Source: Dehalococcoidia bacterium
GTDB taxonomy: Bacteria > Chloroflexota > Dehalococcoidia > Lucifugimonadales > UBA3495
Assembly (NCBI GenBank): GCA_022825745.1
Contig: JAJDWF010000146.1
Span: 1 to 43,210, forward strand
DNA length: 43,210 nt
Reading direction: 5' to 3'
This document shows positions 1 through 7,769 of the stretch, piece by piece; positions within the stretch are counted from its first letter, which is position 1, and each line of letters opens with the position of its first letter. The notes beneath the pieces were generated by a model. That model saw nothing but the letters and a program-made list of their open reading frames with translations, did not search any database and was not told the DNA's origin. Both the position numbers and the translations under genes were made by a program.

Positions 1-74
1 TCTGCCGCCGTGGCGTACGACTCCATCTGCGGCTGGTCCAGCACGTCATACAGCCCAATTTCCAGCTTCGCCAT
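1..74 (-). CDS. N-terminus of a possible luciferase-like (LLM) flavin monooxygenase, cut by the window edge
   Basis: Only the first 24 codons are inside the window; they read MAKLEIGLYDVLDQPQMESY and continue past the left edge. An AAGAGGTG ribosome binding site lies 5 bases upstream of the ATG, which supports a real start. The opening resembles the first beta strand of bacterial luciferase-like monooxygenases (a short charged start followed by a G-L-Y/F-type strand), a family common in Chloroflexota, and a full member of this family lies at 36761-37663. The assignment rests on very little sequence and could be wrong; that a gene starts here is more certain than what it encodes. Confidence 0.45.
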   Translation of the reverse strand, partial: MAKLEIGLYDVLDQPQMESYATAA

Positions 75-205
75 AGATACACCTCTTAATAAATCCACGA
101 ATGAGCTCTGACATCCACTAACGATAGTTCAGCGTGATTAACCCATTGGTGACAATTCGTGCCTATTCGTGGATAAAACGCGGGGTCAAGGGGTAATGAC
201 CTCCC

Positions 206-1771
206 CTACTTTCCGTCCTTGATGTGGTCCGCAATCTTCTCGCCGATGGCCAGCGTGGTCACGTTGGTGTTGGCGCGGATGCAGTCCGGCATGATCGATG
301 CGTCGGCGACCCGCAGCCCCGCTACGCCCTTGACGTTGAGGTACTGGTCCACCACGGCCATGGGGTCAGAGTCGGGTCCCATTTTGCACGTGCCTGAAAT
401 GTGGTGGGAGGTATCCGAGGTGCGCCGCAGCCAGTCGTCGAGCAACCGGTCCGACGCCAGTTCCGCGTCGGTGGGCATGACCCGTTCCAGCAGCAGGTCG
501 GAGAAGGGCGGCCGCTCAGCCAGCCGGACGCAAAGGCGTATCGCCTCGCGCATCCGCCGCAGGTCTTCCGCCTCCCGGTAGTAGTTGAAGTCCAGCCGGG
601 GCTGGGCGTGCGGGTCGGCGGATTGCAGCGTCAGTTCGCCCTCGCCCAGGGCCAGTTGCAGGCTGGCTCCGATGCCCATGTAGTTCAGGCCGTCGTCGAT
701 GGGAATGTGGGCCGGCCAGTGCTCGCTGGTCATGAGCATCGGGCTGATCTGCATATCGTTGCGCAGGCCAGAGCCCGGAACGGTGTAGCGCAGGCCGACC
801 TGGGTCACCGGCGCGTGGACGTCGGGCTTTTCCCCCTTGGCGCGGTACAGAACCGCAGCGGTGGGATGGTCGCGGAGATTCCGGCCCACGCCGGGCAGGT
901 CCCTGACCACGGGGATGCCCAGGTCGCCGAGTTGCTCGGCCGGCCCCACGCCGGACAGCATCAGCAGTTGGGGCGAGGCCACGGCGCCGGCGCTCAATAT
1001 AATCTCGCGCCCCGCTACCTTGAAGATATGGCCGCCGCTCTCGATCTCAAGGCCCAGTGCTCGTGGTGAGCCGGTGGCACCGTCGTCGAAGAGAATGCGC
1101 CGGACGGTGACGTTGGCCCGGATGGTCAGGTTGAGGCGATGACGGGCCGGGTCGAGGTAGTTGATGGCCATGCTCATGCGCACGCCGGCGATGGTGTTGC
1201 GCGCCCGGGGCGACACGCCGGTTGATTCGGGGTGGTTCTGGTCGGCATCAACGGGAAAGCCCTCGTCGATGCAAACCTGCTCAAAGGCTACGGAATGGGG
1301 GAGCCACCGGCTGCGCGGAGCGCGACGCACCGGGATCGGGCCGTGGGAACCGTGCCAATCGTCGCCACCGAAATCGTGGTCGGTCTCCATCCTGATGAAG
1401 CAGGGCAGCACTTTGGCGAACTTTCACTCGTCGTTACCCCACTCGGCCCAGCGGTCGTAGTCCTCGGGAATGCCGCGGAAGAAAACCTGGCCGTTCACCG
1501 CGCTGGAGCCGCCGGTGACGCGGCCCCGGGGAATCGCCAGGTTGTGCTGCTCATCGGTCAGCCGGCCCGTATATTGCCAGGTGTGCGGGCCGTCGTAGGC
1601 GGAAAAACACACGTTGTTGCCCAGTTTGAGGTCGTCGGGCAGGTGTTCAAAGTCCGGATAATCAGGGCCGGCTTCCAGCAGCAGAACCGAGCGGTCCGGG
1701 TCTTCGGACAAACGGCTGGCGATGGCGCAGCCGGCGGAACCGGCCCCTACTACAATGGCGTCGTAAATCAT
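206..1771 (-). pseudogene. GMC-family FAD oxidoreductase interrupted by an in-frame UGA
   Basis: The reading frame is continuous over 521 codons, the usual length of glucose-methanol-choline oxidoreductases (alcohol or choline oxidation with FAD), except for one UGA at codon 116 (1424-1426). Before it are the FAD Rossmann motif G9-x-G-x-x-G, a LLLEAG strand and the GMC signature GRVTGGSSAVNGQ. After it the frame resumes with KFAKVLPCF and runs to the C-terminal active-site block HHISGTCKMG (second His catalytic) and ANTN (catalytic Asn). Family members nearly always have Trp at the stop position (GNxxW-S/xF-xxVLPYF), so a single TGG to TGA change explains it. I see no SECIS-like hairpin after this UGA. 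A ribosome binding site AAGGAGG precedes the ATG. It is a recent pseudogene, a sequencing error, or a read-through gene; the intact flanks show that decay, if any, is young. Confidence 0.8.
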
Positions 1772-2093
1772 ATAGCTAGCCTCCTTGGCGCGTTATGCGC
1801 AGCCGCCGCGCGAAGGCAAACGGAACCGTTAGGCGCGCGGATGTCGGCTGATTGGCGGCGGCGCGGGCAACGGCCGCCGGCAGGCGCCCCGTGCATCGGG
1901 GCAATCGAACAGGGTACGCTCCACCGCCCGGTGGGCATCGTGCGTCCGCAGGCGGGAACGTGGGGCGGCCGGTTATGAAGCCGCGCAGGGGCCGGCAATC
2001 GCGGCCCGGTAACCCTTTATGGAAAAGTCAGTCCCAACAACAGCCTAATGTTACATAATCGCCCATTCCATTTCAAGCGCGGCCATCGCGCCA
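1772..2093. other. GC-rich intergenic stretch with hairpins, no convincing gene
   Basis: This stretch lies between the divergent GMC gene and the small gene at 2186. It holds several self-complementary segments, for example GCCCCG / CGGGGC at 1886-1902 with a 5-base loop. A 76-codon frame on the minus strand overlaps the GMC start but is Arg/Pro-rich and lacks a family look. It may be a structured leader of the GMC transcript; I do not recognise a known riboswitch. Confidence 0.35.
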
Positions 2094-2123
2094 TTGACAA
2101 CGCGCCGCCTTTTGGTGTATCAA
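2094..2123 (+). promoter_or_regulatory. sigma-70-type promoter for the 83-aa gene
   Basis: TTGACA at 2094-2099 and TATCAA at 2118-2123 are separated by 18 bases. The expected transcript start near 2130 gives a leader of about 55 bases that carries a strong AAGGAGGAGG binding site before the ATG at 2186. Confidence 0.65.
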
Positions 2124-2185
2124 TCTGCTACTGTAAGAGACCGTCGATTCCACAGTCGATAGCCTTGCCGAAGGAGGAGGAACCC

Positions 2186-2437
2186 ATGCCTGACATTTAC
2201 TACGCCCGGCCCAGCAACTTCCTTTCCGACCCCCGCGACCGCACCGTCATCACCGGGGATTCGGAAGAAGAAGTCCTTCAGAAGATGTACGAGTACCTGA
2301 GCAGCCCCGAAGCCCAGGCGCGCTATCCCGGTGTCGATGACCCCACCGAGCTGGAAAACAACATCCGCACCTGCATCTTCAAGAAGGGCACCAAGGCCAT
2401 CCACAACCGCCCGCCGGATGCTGAGCCCGTGAAGTAA
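2186..2437 (+). CDS. small uncharacterised protein, 83 aa
   Basis: I do not recognise this protein. It is acidic to neutral, without membrane segments or signal peptide; it opens MPDIYYARPSNFLSDPRDRT and has a helical middle (SEEEVLQKMYEYLSS) followed by a pair of Cys-free basic stretches near the end. The start at 2186 is set by an AAGGAGGAGG site 5 bases upstream, far better than any earlier in-frame codon. The gene stands alone with its own promoter (2094-2123) and a strong terminator (2462-2490), which suggests an independently and perhaps highly expressed small protein. Function unknown; the coding call is well supported by its signals. Confidence 0.75.
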   Translation: MPDIYYARPSNFLSDPRDRTVITGDSEEEVLQKMYEYLSSPEAQARYPGVDDPTELENNIRTCIFKKGTKAIHNRPPDAEPVK

Positions 2438-2461
2438 GCACGCCCACAGCGCTGCGAAATC

Positions 2462-2490
2462 GCGCCCCCGTTCCACACGGAGCGGGGGCT
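2462..2490 (+). terminator. intrinsic terminator after the 83-aa gene
   Basis: An 11-bp stem (GCCCCCGTTCC with GGAGCGGGGGC, one G-T pair) closes an ACAC loop and is followed by TTT. It lies 25 bases after the stop of the 83-aa gene. Confidence 0.75.
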
Positions 2491-2527
2491 TTGCTATGGC
2501 AAAGTTGCTGAGGCCGGCATCCCCCGT

Positions 2528-2533
2528 TATACT
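2528..2533 (+). promoter_or_regulatory. -10 box of a leaderless promoter for the LON-domain gene
   Basis: TATACT ends 9 bases before the ATG at 2543. With the usual 6-8 base distance from -10 box to transcript start, the mRNA would begin at or within three bases of the start codon. No Shine-Dalgarno sequence is present. Confidence 0.5.
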
Positions 2534-2542
2534 GCGGCAATC

Positions 2543-3232
2543 ATGGCCATCAACCCCGACGACTTTCCTCCCGGCGCTGCTACGGAACTGCCGCTGTTCC
2601 CATTGAACAACGTGGTGCTGTTTCCCGATATGCCGCTGCCGCTGCATATCTTTGAGGAACGGTACAAGGCCATGATCGGCGACTGCATCCAGCGGGAGGA
2701 ACCCTTTGGCGTGCTACTGATCCGGGAGGGCAACGAGGTTGGCGAACCCGCCTCGCCGCACTCGGTGGGCACCACCGCCCGCATCGCCCAGGTGCAGCGG
2801 CTGGAGGAAGGCCGGCTGAATATCCTCACGCGCGGCGAGCGGCGGTTCGAACTGCTGGAAACCGTGCGTACGGTCCCTCACCTGGTGGGCCTGGTGCGCT
2901 ACATCGAGGATGAAGAAGGCGCCGTTTCGACCACCACCGTAGCCGGCGTGCGCGAACAGTACATCCAGCTACAGCGCTATCTCACGACCATGGCCGGCGG
3001 CTGGGACCGTGAGGTATCGGTTCCCGACGATCCCTCCGAACTGGCGAGGAGATCTGCGGTGTCCCTGGCCGTCAGCCTGCCCCTGCCGCCGGACGTGCGC
3101 CAGGACCTGCTGGAGACCCGCACGGCAGGCCAGCAACTGGAAAAGTTGCTGACGCTGATGCGCCAAGCTAACCGCATCGTCGCGGAGCAGGTGGAGCAGA
3201 ACACGCCATTCAAAGGGGCGCGGCTGAACTAG
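2543..3232 (+). CDS. LON substrate-binding-domain protein (LonN type), 229 aa
   Basis: This stand-alone protein matches the N-terminal substrate-binding domain of Lon protease and lacks the AAA+ and protease domains. The diagnostic opening ELPLFPLNNVVLFPDMPLPL (from about residue 15) followed by HIFEERYKAMI is the PUA-like beta fold of the family; a second block, GVLLIREG with later GTTARI, follows. The C-terminal half is helical (QQLEKLLTLMRQANRIV). Length is normal for bacterial single-domain LON proteins. Its cellular role is not well defined; binding of damaged or unfolded proteins is the usual inference. The gene ends convergently with the selenoprotein candidate, the two stop codons sharing the bases CTA of CTAG. 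Confidence 0.9.
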   Translation: MAINPDDFPPGAATELPLFPLNNVVLFPDMPLPLHIFEERYKAMIGDCIQREEPFGVLLIREGNEVGEPASPHSVGTTARIAQVQRLEEGRLNILTRGERRFELLETVRTVPHLVGLVRYIEDEEGAVSTTTVAGVREQYIQLQRYLTTMAGGWDREVSVPDDPSELARRSAVSLAVSLPLPPDVRQDLLETRTAGQQLEKLLTLMRQANRIVAEQVEQNTPFKGARLN

Positions 3233-4152
3233 ACGGCGTAAATCCGGCGGGCGCCCATTTCGGGGACCATGCCGGAGAACAGTTCGGGGTGGATCATCTC
3301 GGCCAGTATTTCCAGGCCGGTGACCAGGCGCGGGCCGGACCGGCTGGTGTAGTTGCTGGCGTCGATGGCGAACACCCGGTTGCTCTTGACCGCCGGCAGT
3401 GAATCCCAGCCGTCCTTTTCGGTGAGCAGGGGAACGTCCTGCAAGGCCCGGGGCACTTCAAACCCGCAGGGCATCAGCACAATCACCTCGGGTTGGCTCT
3501 CCAGCACCGCGTCCCACTCCAGCGGGAACGACCCCATCTCCTTGTCGCCGAAGCAGTTGTCGCCGCCGGCCATCTCCACCATCTCCGGAACCCAGTGGCC
3601 GCCGCACATCAACGGGTCGGTCCATTCCAGGTGCAGCACGCGCGGCCGGCCATCGGCCAGCTCCGCCCGTTCCGTGACCGCGTCGATGCGTTCCTGCATT
3701 CGCGACGCGACGTCGTCGGCCACCGCCTCGGCTCCCGTGGCGCGGCCCACGCGGCGCACGTCTTCCAGCACGTCGCCCAAGTACTGCGGGTCCAGGGACA
3801 GCACCTCCGGCTGCTTGGTCATGTTGGCGGTGGACTCGGCAACCTGCCGAGAGGAAACCGCTCAAACTTCGCAGATGGCCTGGGTCAGCAGCAGGTCGGG
3901 GTTGGCTGCGTCCAGGATGTCCTGGTCGATGTGGTAGATGCCCAAGCCCTCCGCCAGCCGTTCGGAGATGACCCGGCTGATTTCGCCGCTGCTGGGGTTG
4001 GTGCCCTCAAAAACGCTGCGCACCACCCACGGCTTGTTCTTAGCCGCCGCCGGGTAGTCGCATTCGTGGGTCACGCCGTGGAGCTGGTCTTCCAGTCCAA
4101 GGGAGTACACAATCTCGGTAGCCGAGGGCAAAAAAGAGCAAATACGCATCAT
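3229..4152 (-). CDS. BtuF-like (cobalamin/siderophore-type) binding protein, candidate selenoprotein with CxxU
   Basis: The frame covers 307 codons with a single in-frame UGA at codon 97 (3862-3864). The first part, opening MMRICSFLPSATEIVYSLG, and the second part, with PEVLSLDPQYLGDVLEDV, together make a full-length helical-backbone metal-receptor protein of the BtuF/FepB fold. In relatives the segment at the UGA reads QxLCxVCAV; here it reads Q-A-I-C94-E-V-UGA-A-V, so the UGA replaces the second Cys of a CxxC pair. Immediately after it lies a hairpin of SECIS form (3827-3861). The next 210 codons are intact and conserved, which argues against decay. There is no signal peptide, as in other cytoplasm-like members of this subfamily, and no permease or ATPase gene adjacent. 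An AAGGTG site precedes the tandem ATGs. Alternative: a simple TGC to TGA nonsense mutation giving a 96-residue fragment. Confidence 0.75.
3827..3861 (-). promoter_or_regulatory. candidate bacterial SECIS element
   Basis: Directly after the in-frame UGA the RNA can form an outer stem GCGGU/ACCGC and a perfect inner 6-bp stem CUCGGC/GCCGAG closed by the loop AGGUU. The loop begins 16 bases after the UGA and holds the GGU that SelB recognises; the apical part (GGC-AGGUU-GCC) is very like that of E. coli fdhF (UGC-AGGUCU-GCA), where GGU lies 18 bases after the UGA against 17 here. Stem, loop and spacing fit the general bacterial SECIS model. Confidence 0.7.
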
Positions 4153-4208
4153 GCACCTTAGGGGTAGGCGGTTCGATTCGCCGGCATTTTAGCATTTTCC
4201 CGCGGGAG

Positions 4209-4243
4209 TTTCTGGATTCCTGCTTTCGCGGGAATGACGGGGG
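4209..4243 (-). repeat. dispersed hairpin repeat, copy 1
   Basis: One of three copies in the window (others at 35764-35797 and 42538-42573) of a repeat of the form CCCCCGTCATTCC-hairpin-GGAATCCAGAAA. The core is an 8-bp stem around a GAAA/TTTC loop; this copy has one stem mismatch. It abuts the stop codon of the antiporter gene. Confidence 0.8.
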
Positions 4244-6229
4244 CTAGTCGCTTTCCGACCGCTGCGGCTGTCGCTCCTCGTCCCTCGGCTGGTTGGGGTA
4301 GCGCAGGGTTGTGATGCGTTCCTCCAGGATGCGCCAGAGACCTTCCACCGTTTCTTCGGCATTGGCGGCGGTGGTTGGAGCGGCGCCTCGGGCCGGCTGC
4401 CGGCCCACCGGCTCGTGCTGCCCGTCGTGCAGCGCCGGAGTTTCCACGTCCTGCGGGGTGAACACGTCATCCTGCGCCCGGGCCGACGCCGGAGGACGCG
4501 CCAGCGGCGTGGTGGGCGCGACGAAAGTCTCGTGGAACGCCGTTTCCAGCACTCGGTGGATGTGGAAACCGACCAGTACCAGCAGCGCCGCCGATACCAC
4601 CAGCAGGATGATGGGCAGGGGGGCGGACAGGGAACCAAGGGCGAACAGCCGGACGATCAGGGGCAGCAGCAGCATGATCGCCACCAGGAGCAGCACGGTG
4701 GCCATGCCGTCCTGCATCAGCGTCCGCAGGGTGAAACGAGCAGGTTCGCCGGACCTGGCCCACCGGTTCGCGCCAACCGTCAGGCGCGCCAGGATGCGCA
4801 GTTCCCGCCAGATTGCGATGCCCGGCGGGATGATCAACCCGATGGTCGCGCCGCCGAAAATCAGGCCCAGCAGGTCCTGGGACACCGGCATGATTCCGGC
4901 CAGGAACTCCGGCAGCGTGTACACGGCTATGGTCCCGATGGCGGTCAGGATGGTTATGATCAGGATATTGATCATGATCTGCCGCACCAGGGTTTTCAGC
5001 ACGCGACCGGTGCGGCCCGGCAACGAAAACGCCGACCAGAAAGTCCTGATGCCCAGGTGCACCGCCAGGTCCATCTCCACAAAGGCCGGCGGCGCCTTGC
5101 GTTTCACCAGGTCGCAAAGGGGCATGGCCAGGCGCGAAGTCAGCGGAGCCAGCACCGAGGTGATGGCGGTAACTATCGCCAGAATCGGCCCGACGATGGG
5201 GCCGGCCACCGCGTCCGCCGCGCTGAGCCGGCCGATGGCCAGCGAGAACTCGCCCATCTGCGGCATGGACAGCCCAACCTGCACCGCCTGGCGGGAATCC
5301 CGACCCGACAGCACCGAGCCGATGGTGTTGGCAATTATTTTGCCGGCCATGAACACGCCGACGATCATCAGGGCCGGCAGGATGAAGTCGTCCAGGGTGC
5401 GGTAGTCGAGCAGCATGCCGATGGACATGAAGAACAGCGCGCCGAACATGTCGCGCACCGGGCTGACCAGGCGGGTCACGCGACCGGCGGCGTCGGTGTC
5501 GCCGATGACCACGCCGATCAGGAACGCGCCGGCAGCGGCCGACAGGCCCAGGAACTCCGCGCCGATGGCCAGTCCGAAGCAGCAGCCCAGCGAGGCCAGG
5601 AGTAGGGTCTCGTCCGACCTGGTGCGCGACAGCAGCCGCATCAGGCGCGGCGCGAGCAGGGTGCCAAAGGCCAGGGCGGCTACGGAGAATATGGCCAGTT
5701 TGCCCACCAGCCAGCTTACGTCGCCCAATTCGGCGGATCCGGTGGTGGCGACACCGGCCAGGAGCGTCAGCAGGATGACCGCCGCGAAATCCTCCACCAG
5801 CAGGATGCCGACAATGGTTTGTCCCCAGCCGGAACGCAGATTCCCGCTGTCGCGCAGTCCTTTCAGCAGGATCGCGGAGCTGCTGATTGCCATTGCGCCG
5901 CCCAGGTACAGGCCGCTGGCGCCGGAAATGCCCAGCACCTTGTTGGCGATCAGCACGCCCAGCAGGGTCAGCGTGGTGATCTCCACCACGCCGATCACCA
6001 GCACCAACAAGCCGATTTCCCGGATGCGTCGCCAGCCCAGTTCCAGGCCGATGCCGAACAGCAGCAGGATCAGCCCCAACTCCGCCATCAGCTCGATGGT
6101 GTCCAGGTTGCTGACGACCGGGGTGGGCAGGGTGAAGGGGCCGATCAGCAGGCCGGCGGCCAGGTAGCCAAGGACCGGCGGTTGCCAGACCAGCCGGGCG
6201 AAAGCCAGCCCCGCAGCTGCAATGGCCAT
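4244..6229 (-). CDS. Kef-type monovalent cation:proton antiporter, CPA2 family, with extended C-terminus
   Basis: This integral membrane protein should exchange Na+ or K+ for protons. Residues 1-370 hold the Na+/H+ exchanger fold: QPPVLGYLAAGLLIGP near the N-terminus, ELGLILLLFGIGLEL, SSSAILLKGL, LLVEDFAAVILL and SMPQMGEFSLAIG are all typical of KefB/KefC relatives. Instead of the usual NAD-binding TrkA-N domain, residues about 410-570 carry four or five further hydrophobic segments, then a disordered polar tail to 661. The first ATG (6229) seems to clip the first membrane segment: the frame stays open to 6358 and reads LLSIFGAGLSEEAALHLQ then DFAIV, which looks like genuine N-terminus, but offers only CTG or ATA as starts. 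The true start is therefore probably upstream and non-ATG. Codons are typical of the window. Confidence 0.88.
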   Translation of the reverse strand: MAIAAAGLAFARLVWQPPVLGYLAAGLLIGPFTLPTPVVSNLDTIELMAELGLILLLFGIGLELGWRRIREIGLLVLVIGVVEITTLTLLGVLIANKVLGISGASGLYLGGAMAISSSAILLKGLRDSGNLRSGWGQTIVGILLVEDFAAVILLTLLAGVATTGSAELGDVSWLVGKLAIFSVAALAFGTLLAPRLMRLLSRTRSDETLLLASLGCCFGLAIGAEFLGLSAAAGAFLIGVVIGDTDAAGRVTRLVSPVRDMFGALFFMSIGMLLDYRTLDDFILPALMIVGVFMAGKIIANTIGSVLSGRDSRQAVQVGLSMPQMGEFSLAIGRLSAADAVAGPIVGPILAIVTAITSVLAPLTSRLAMPLCDLVKRKAPPAFVEMDLAVHLGIRTFWSAFSLPGRTGRVLKTLVRQIMINILIITILTAIGTIAVYTLPEFLAGIMPVSQDLLGLIFGGATIGLIIPPGIAIWRELRILARLTVGANRWARSGEPARFTLRTLMQDGMATVLLLVAIMLLLPLIVRLFALGSLSAPLPIILLVVSAALLVLVGFHIHRVLETAFHETFVAPTTPLARPPASARAQDDVFTPQDVETPALHDGQHEPVGRQPARGAAPTTAANAEETVEGLWRILEERITTLRYPNQPRDEERQPQRSESD

Positions 6230-6404
6230 TACGATGGCGAAATCCTGCAGGTGCAGAGCCGCTTCTTCCGAAAGGCCGGCTCCGAATATGGACAGCAGTA
6301 TGTCTATGGCGGCGCTATCCTCCGTGCTTGGGGCGAGGCCCGGCGACGAACTCGGCGGTCACGGAAGTGCTTGGGGTCGCCACGGCGACCGAACCGTAAA
6401 GGGG

Positions 6405-6764
6405 TCAACGCTTCTTCCACGTGTCCACCAGGTAGTTGCCCTGGTCGTCGTCCACACCCCAGATCTTGAAGTGGATGCGAACGTCGGCGTAGAGGCTGAG
6501 GTCGCCCGGGACCGCGTCGGGGTCGCGGTAGGCTTCCGCCGACACTTCCATGAAGTCCACCGGCGCGTCGTCGGTCAGCGCGATGCGCTCCACCATGTTG
6601 ACGGCGCAGGCGGTGATGCCGGACAGGAAGTATTCGCCGGCGCCCACGTAAGTTCCGCCGCTGTCGTCGGCCACCCAGTGGTGGGTGCGCGCGTTGCAGA
6701 TTGCCCTGCCGTGGGTGCCCGAACTGTACGTCTGCACCAGGTAGGCCCTTTCCAATGTAGCCAT
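6405..6764 (-). CDS. OsmC-like protein, 119 aa
   Basis: The protein matches the OsmC/Ohr superfamily, dimeric proteins that reduce organic hydroperoxides or have related thiol chemistry. The diagnostic block is GAGEYFLSGITACAVNMVER, in which the Cys of the central helix is present; the first family Cys/Glu pair is less clear, so peroxidase activity is not assured. The length is a little short of typical (about 140). The start at 6764 is chosen for its AAGGAG site 7 bases upstream; the frame extends 30 codons further but that part looks unlike the family. No partner gene is obvious; the gene lies between the antiporter and ispD, transcribed away from ispD. Confidence 0.82.
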   Translation of the reverse strand: MATLERAYLVQTYSSGTHGRAICNARTHHWVADDSGGTYVGAGEYFLSGITACAVNMVERIALTDDAPVDFMEVSAEAYRDPDAVPGDLSLYADVRIHFKIWGVDDDQGNYLVDTWKKR

Positions 6765-6945
6765 GGCATCGCTCCTTGATGTGGCGTTTCCGGGATGTGG
6801 TGTCTGCGGCGTTTTGCTCCTCGTACCGATGCGATCAAACACGGTTGCGATCAAACGCGGTTGAAGCAGGATGGTAGAATATCTTGAATCATAAACTATA
6901 GGCCCATTATCGCCAATCGACGATACTTGTGGCTAGCGCGCTTTT

Positions 6946-7680
6946 TTGGAAACTTCCCAAGAACTACAGCAGACCGGCTCCGTTGACGCGGGCCTCGGCG
7001 TGGTGGTGGTCGCCGCCGGCCGCAGCACGCGCATGGGCGGGACGGACAAGACCTTCGCCGACGTCCACGGCCGGCCGCTGGTCGCGCACACCCTACGCCG
7101 GCTGGCCGGATCGCGCTCCGTGACCCGCATCGCGCTGGTCGTGGCGGACGATGCGGTGGCGCGCGCCGAGGCCATGATTGCGGAGTGTCGAATCGACAAG
7201 GTGGTGGCGGTCTGCGCCGGCGGCGCACGCCGGCAGGACTCGGTGTACGCCGGCCTGCTGGCCCTGGGCGATTGCCAGTGGGTAGCCGTCCATGACGGGG
7301 CGCGGCCCTGCATCACCGGCGACGTGATGGAACGCGGCCTGGCGGCGGCGCGGCGCTGGTCGGCGGCGGTGGCTGCCGTTCCGGTCAAGGACACCATCAA
7401 GGTGGTTGGGGATGACGACGTTGTCGCCAGCACGCCGGAACGCTCCACCCTGTGGGCCGCGCAAACTCCCCAGGTGTTCGACTACCGCCTCCTGATGCGC
7501 GCGCACCGGTCGGCCACGGCGGACTATACCGACGATGCGACGATGGTGGAGGCGCTGGGCCACGCGGTGCGGGTTTTCATGGGCAGTTATGAAAACCTGA
7601 AGGTCACCACGCCGGAGGACCTGGTATTCGTGAGCCAACTGCTGGCCGAGCCTGACGGCAACGACGGGAAAATCCCCTAA
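6946..7680 (+). CDS. ispD: 2-C-methyl-D-erythritol 4-phosphate cytidylyltransferase
   Basis: IspD joins CTP and methylerythritol phosphate in the third step of the non-mevalonate isoprenoid pathway. The nucleotide-binding loop AAGRSTRMGGTDKTF lies near residues 22-37, followed by AVHDGARPCIT (magnesium and CTP contacts), PVKDTIK, AAQTPQVF, and TDDATMVE with the closing SYENLKVTTPEDL. Total length of 244 residues is normal. The best start is TTG at 6946, since no ATG lies before the nucleotide-binding loop; a GTG start nearer the loop is possible. It heads the plus-strand group ispD - membrane protein - ispF - cysS. Confidence 0.95.
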   Translation: METSQELQQTGSVDAGLGVVVVAAGRSTRMGGTDKTFADVHGRPLVAHTLRRLAGSRSVTRIALVVADDAVARAEAMIAECRIDKVVAVCAGGARRQDSVYAGLLALGDCQWVAVHDGARPCITGDVMERGLAAARRWSAAVAAVPVKDTIKVVGDDDVVASTPERSTLWAAQTPQVFDYRLLMRAHRSATADYTDDATMVEALGHAVRVFMGSYENLKVTTPEDLVFVSQLLAEPDGNDGKIP

Positions 7681-7769
7681 TCGACATCCCGTTTCGCTAG
7701 CGTTAATGCCGCAGCGCCCGTATCATTGCATTGGTAAGACAGCGTTTGTGAAGAAGTGGAGGTTGCTAG

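Noticed and set aside
206-1771. UGA as Trp (genetic code 4) to explain the GMC stop
   Set aside because: Many intact genes here end in UGA (ispF, modA, modC, hicA) and use TGG for Trp.
206-1771. GMC protein as a second selenoprotein
   Set aside because: The expected residue is Trp, not Cys, and no GU-loop hairpin lies 16-37 bases after the UGA.
1768-1998. 76-codon frame on the minus strand upstream of the GMC gene
   Set aside because: Arg/Pro-rich, no binding site, overlaps the GMC start; no sign of selection.
4165-4190. GGTTCGATTC resembling a tRNA T-arm
   Set aside because: The flanking stem does not pair over five bases and there is no acceptor stem, anticodon arm or D-arm upstream.
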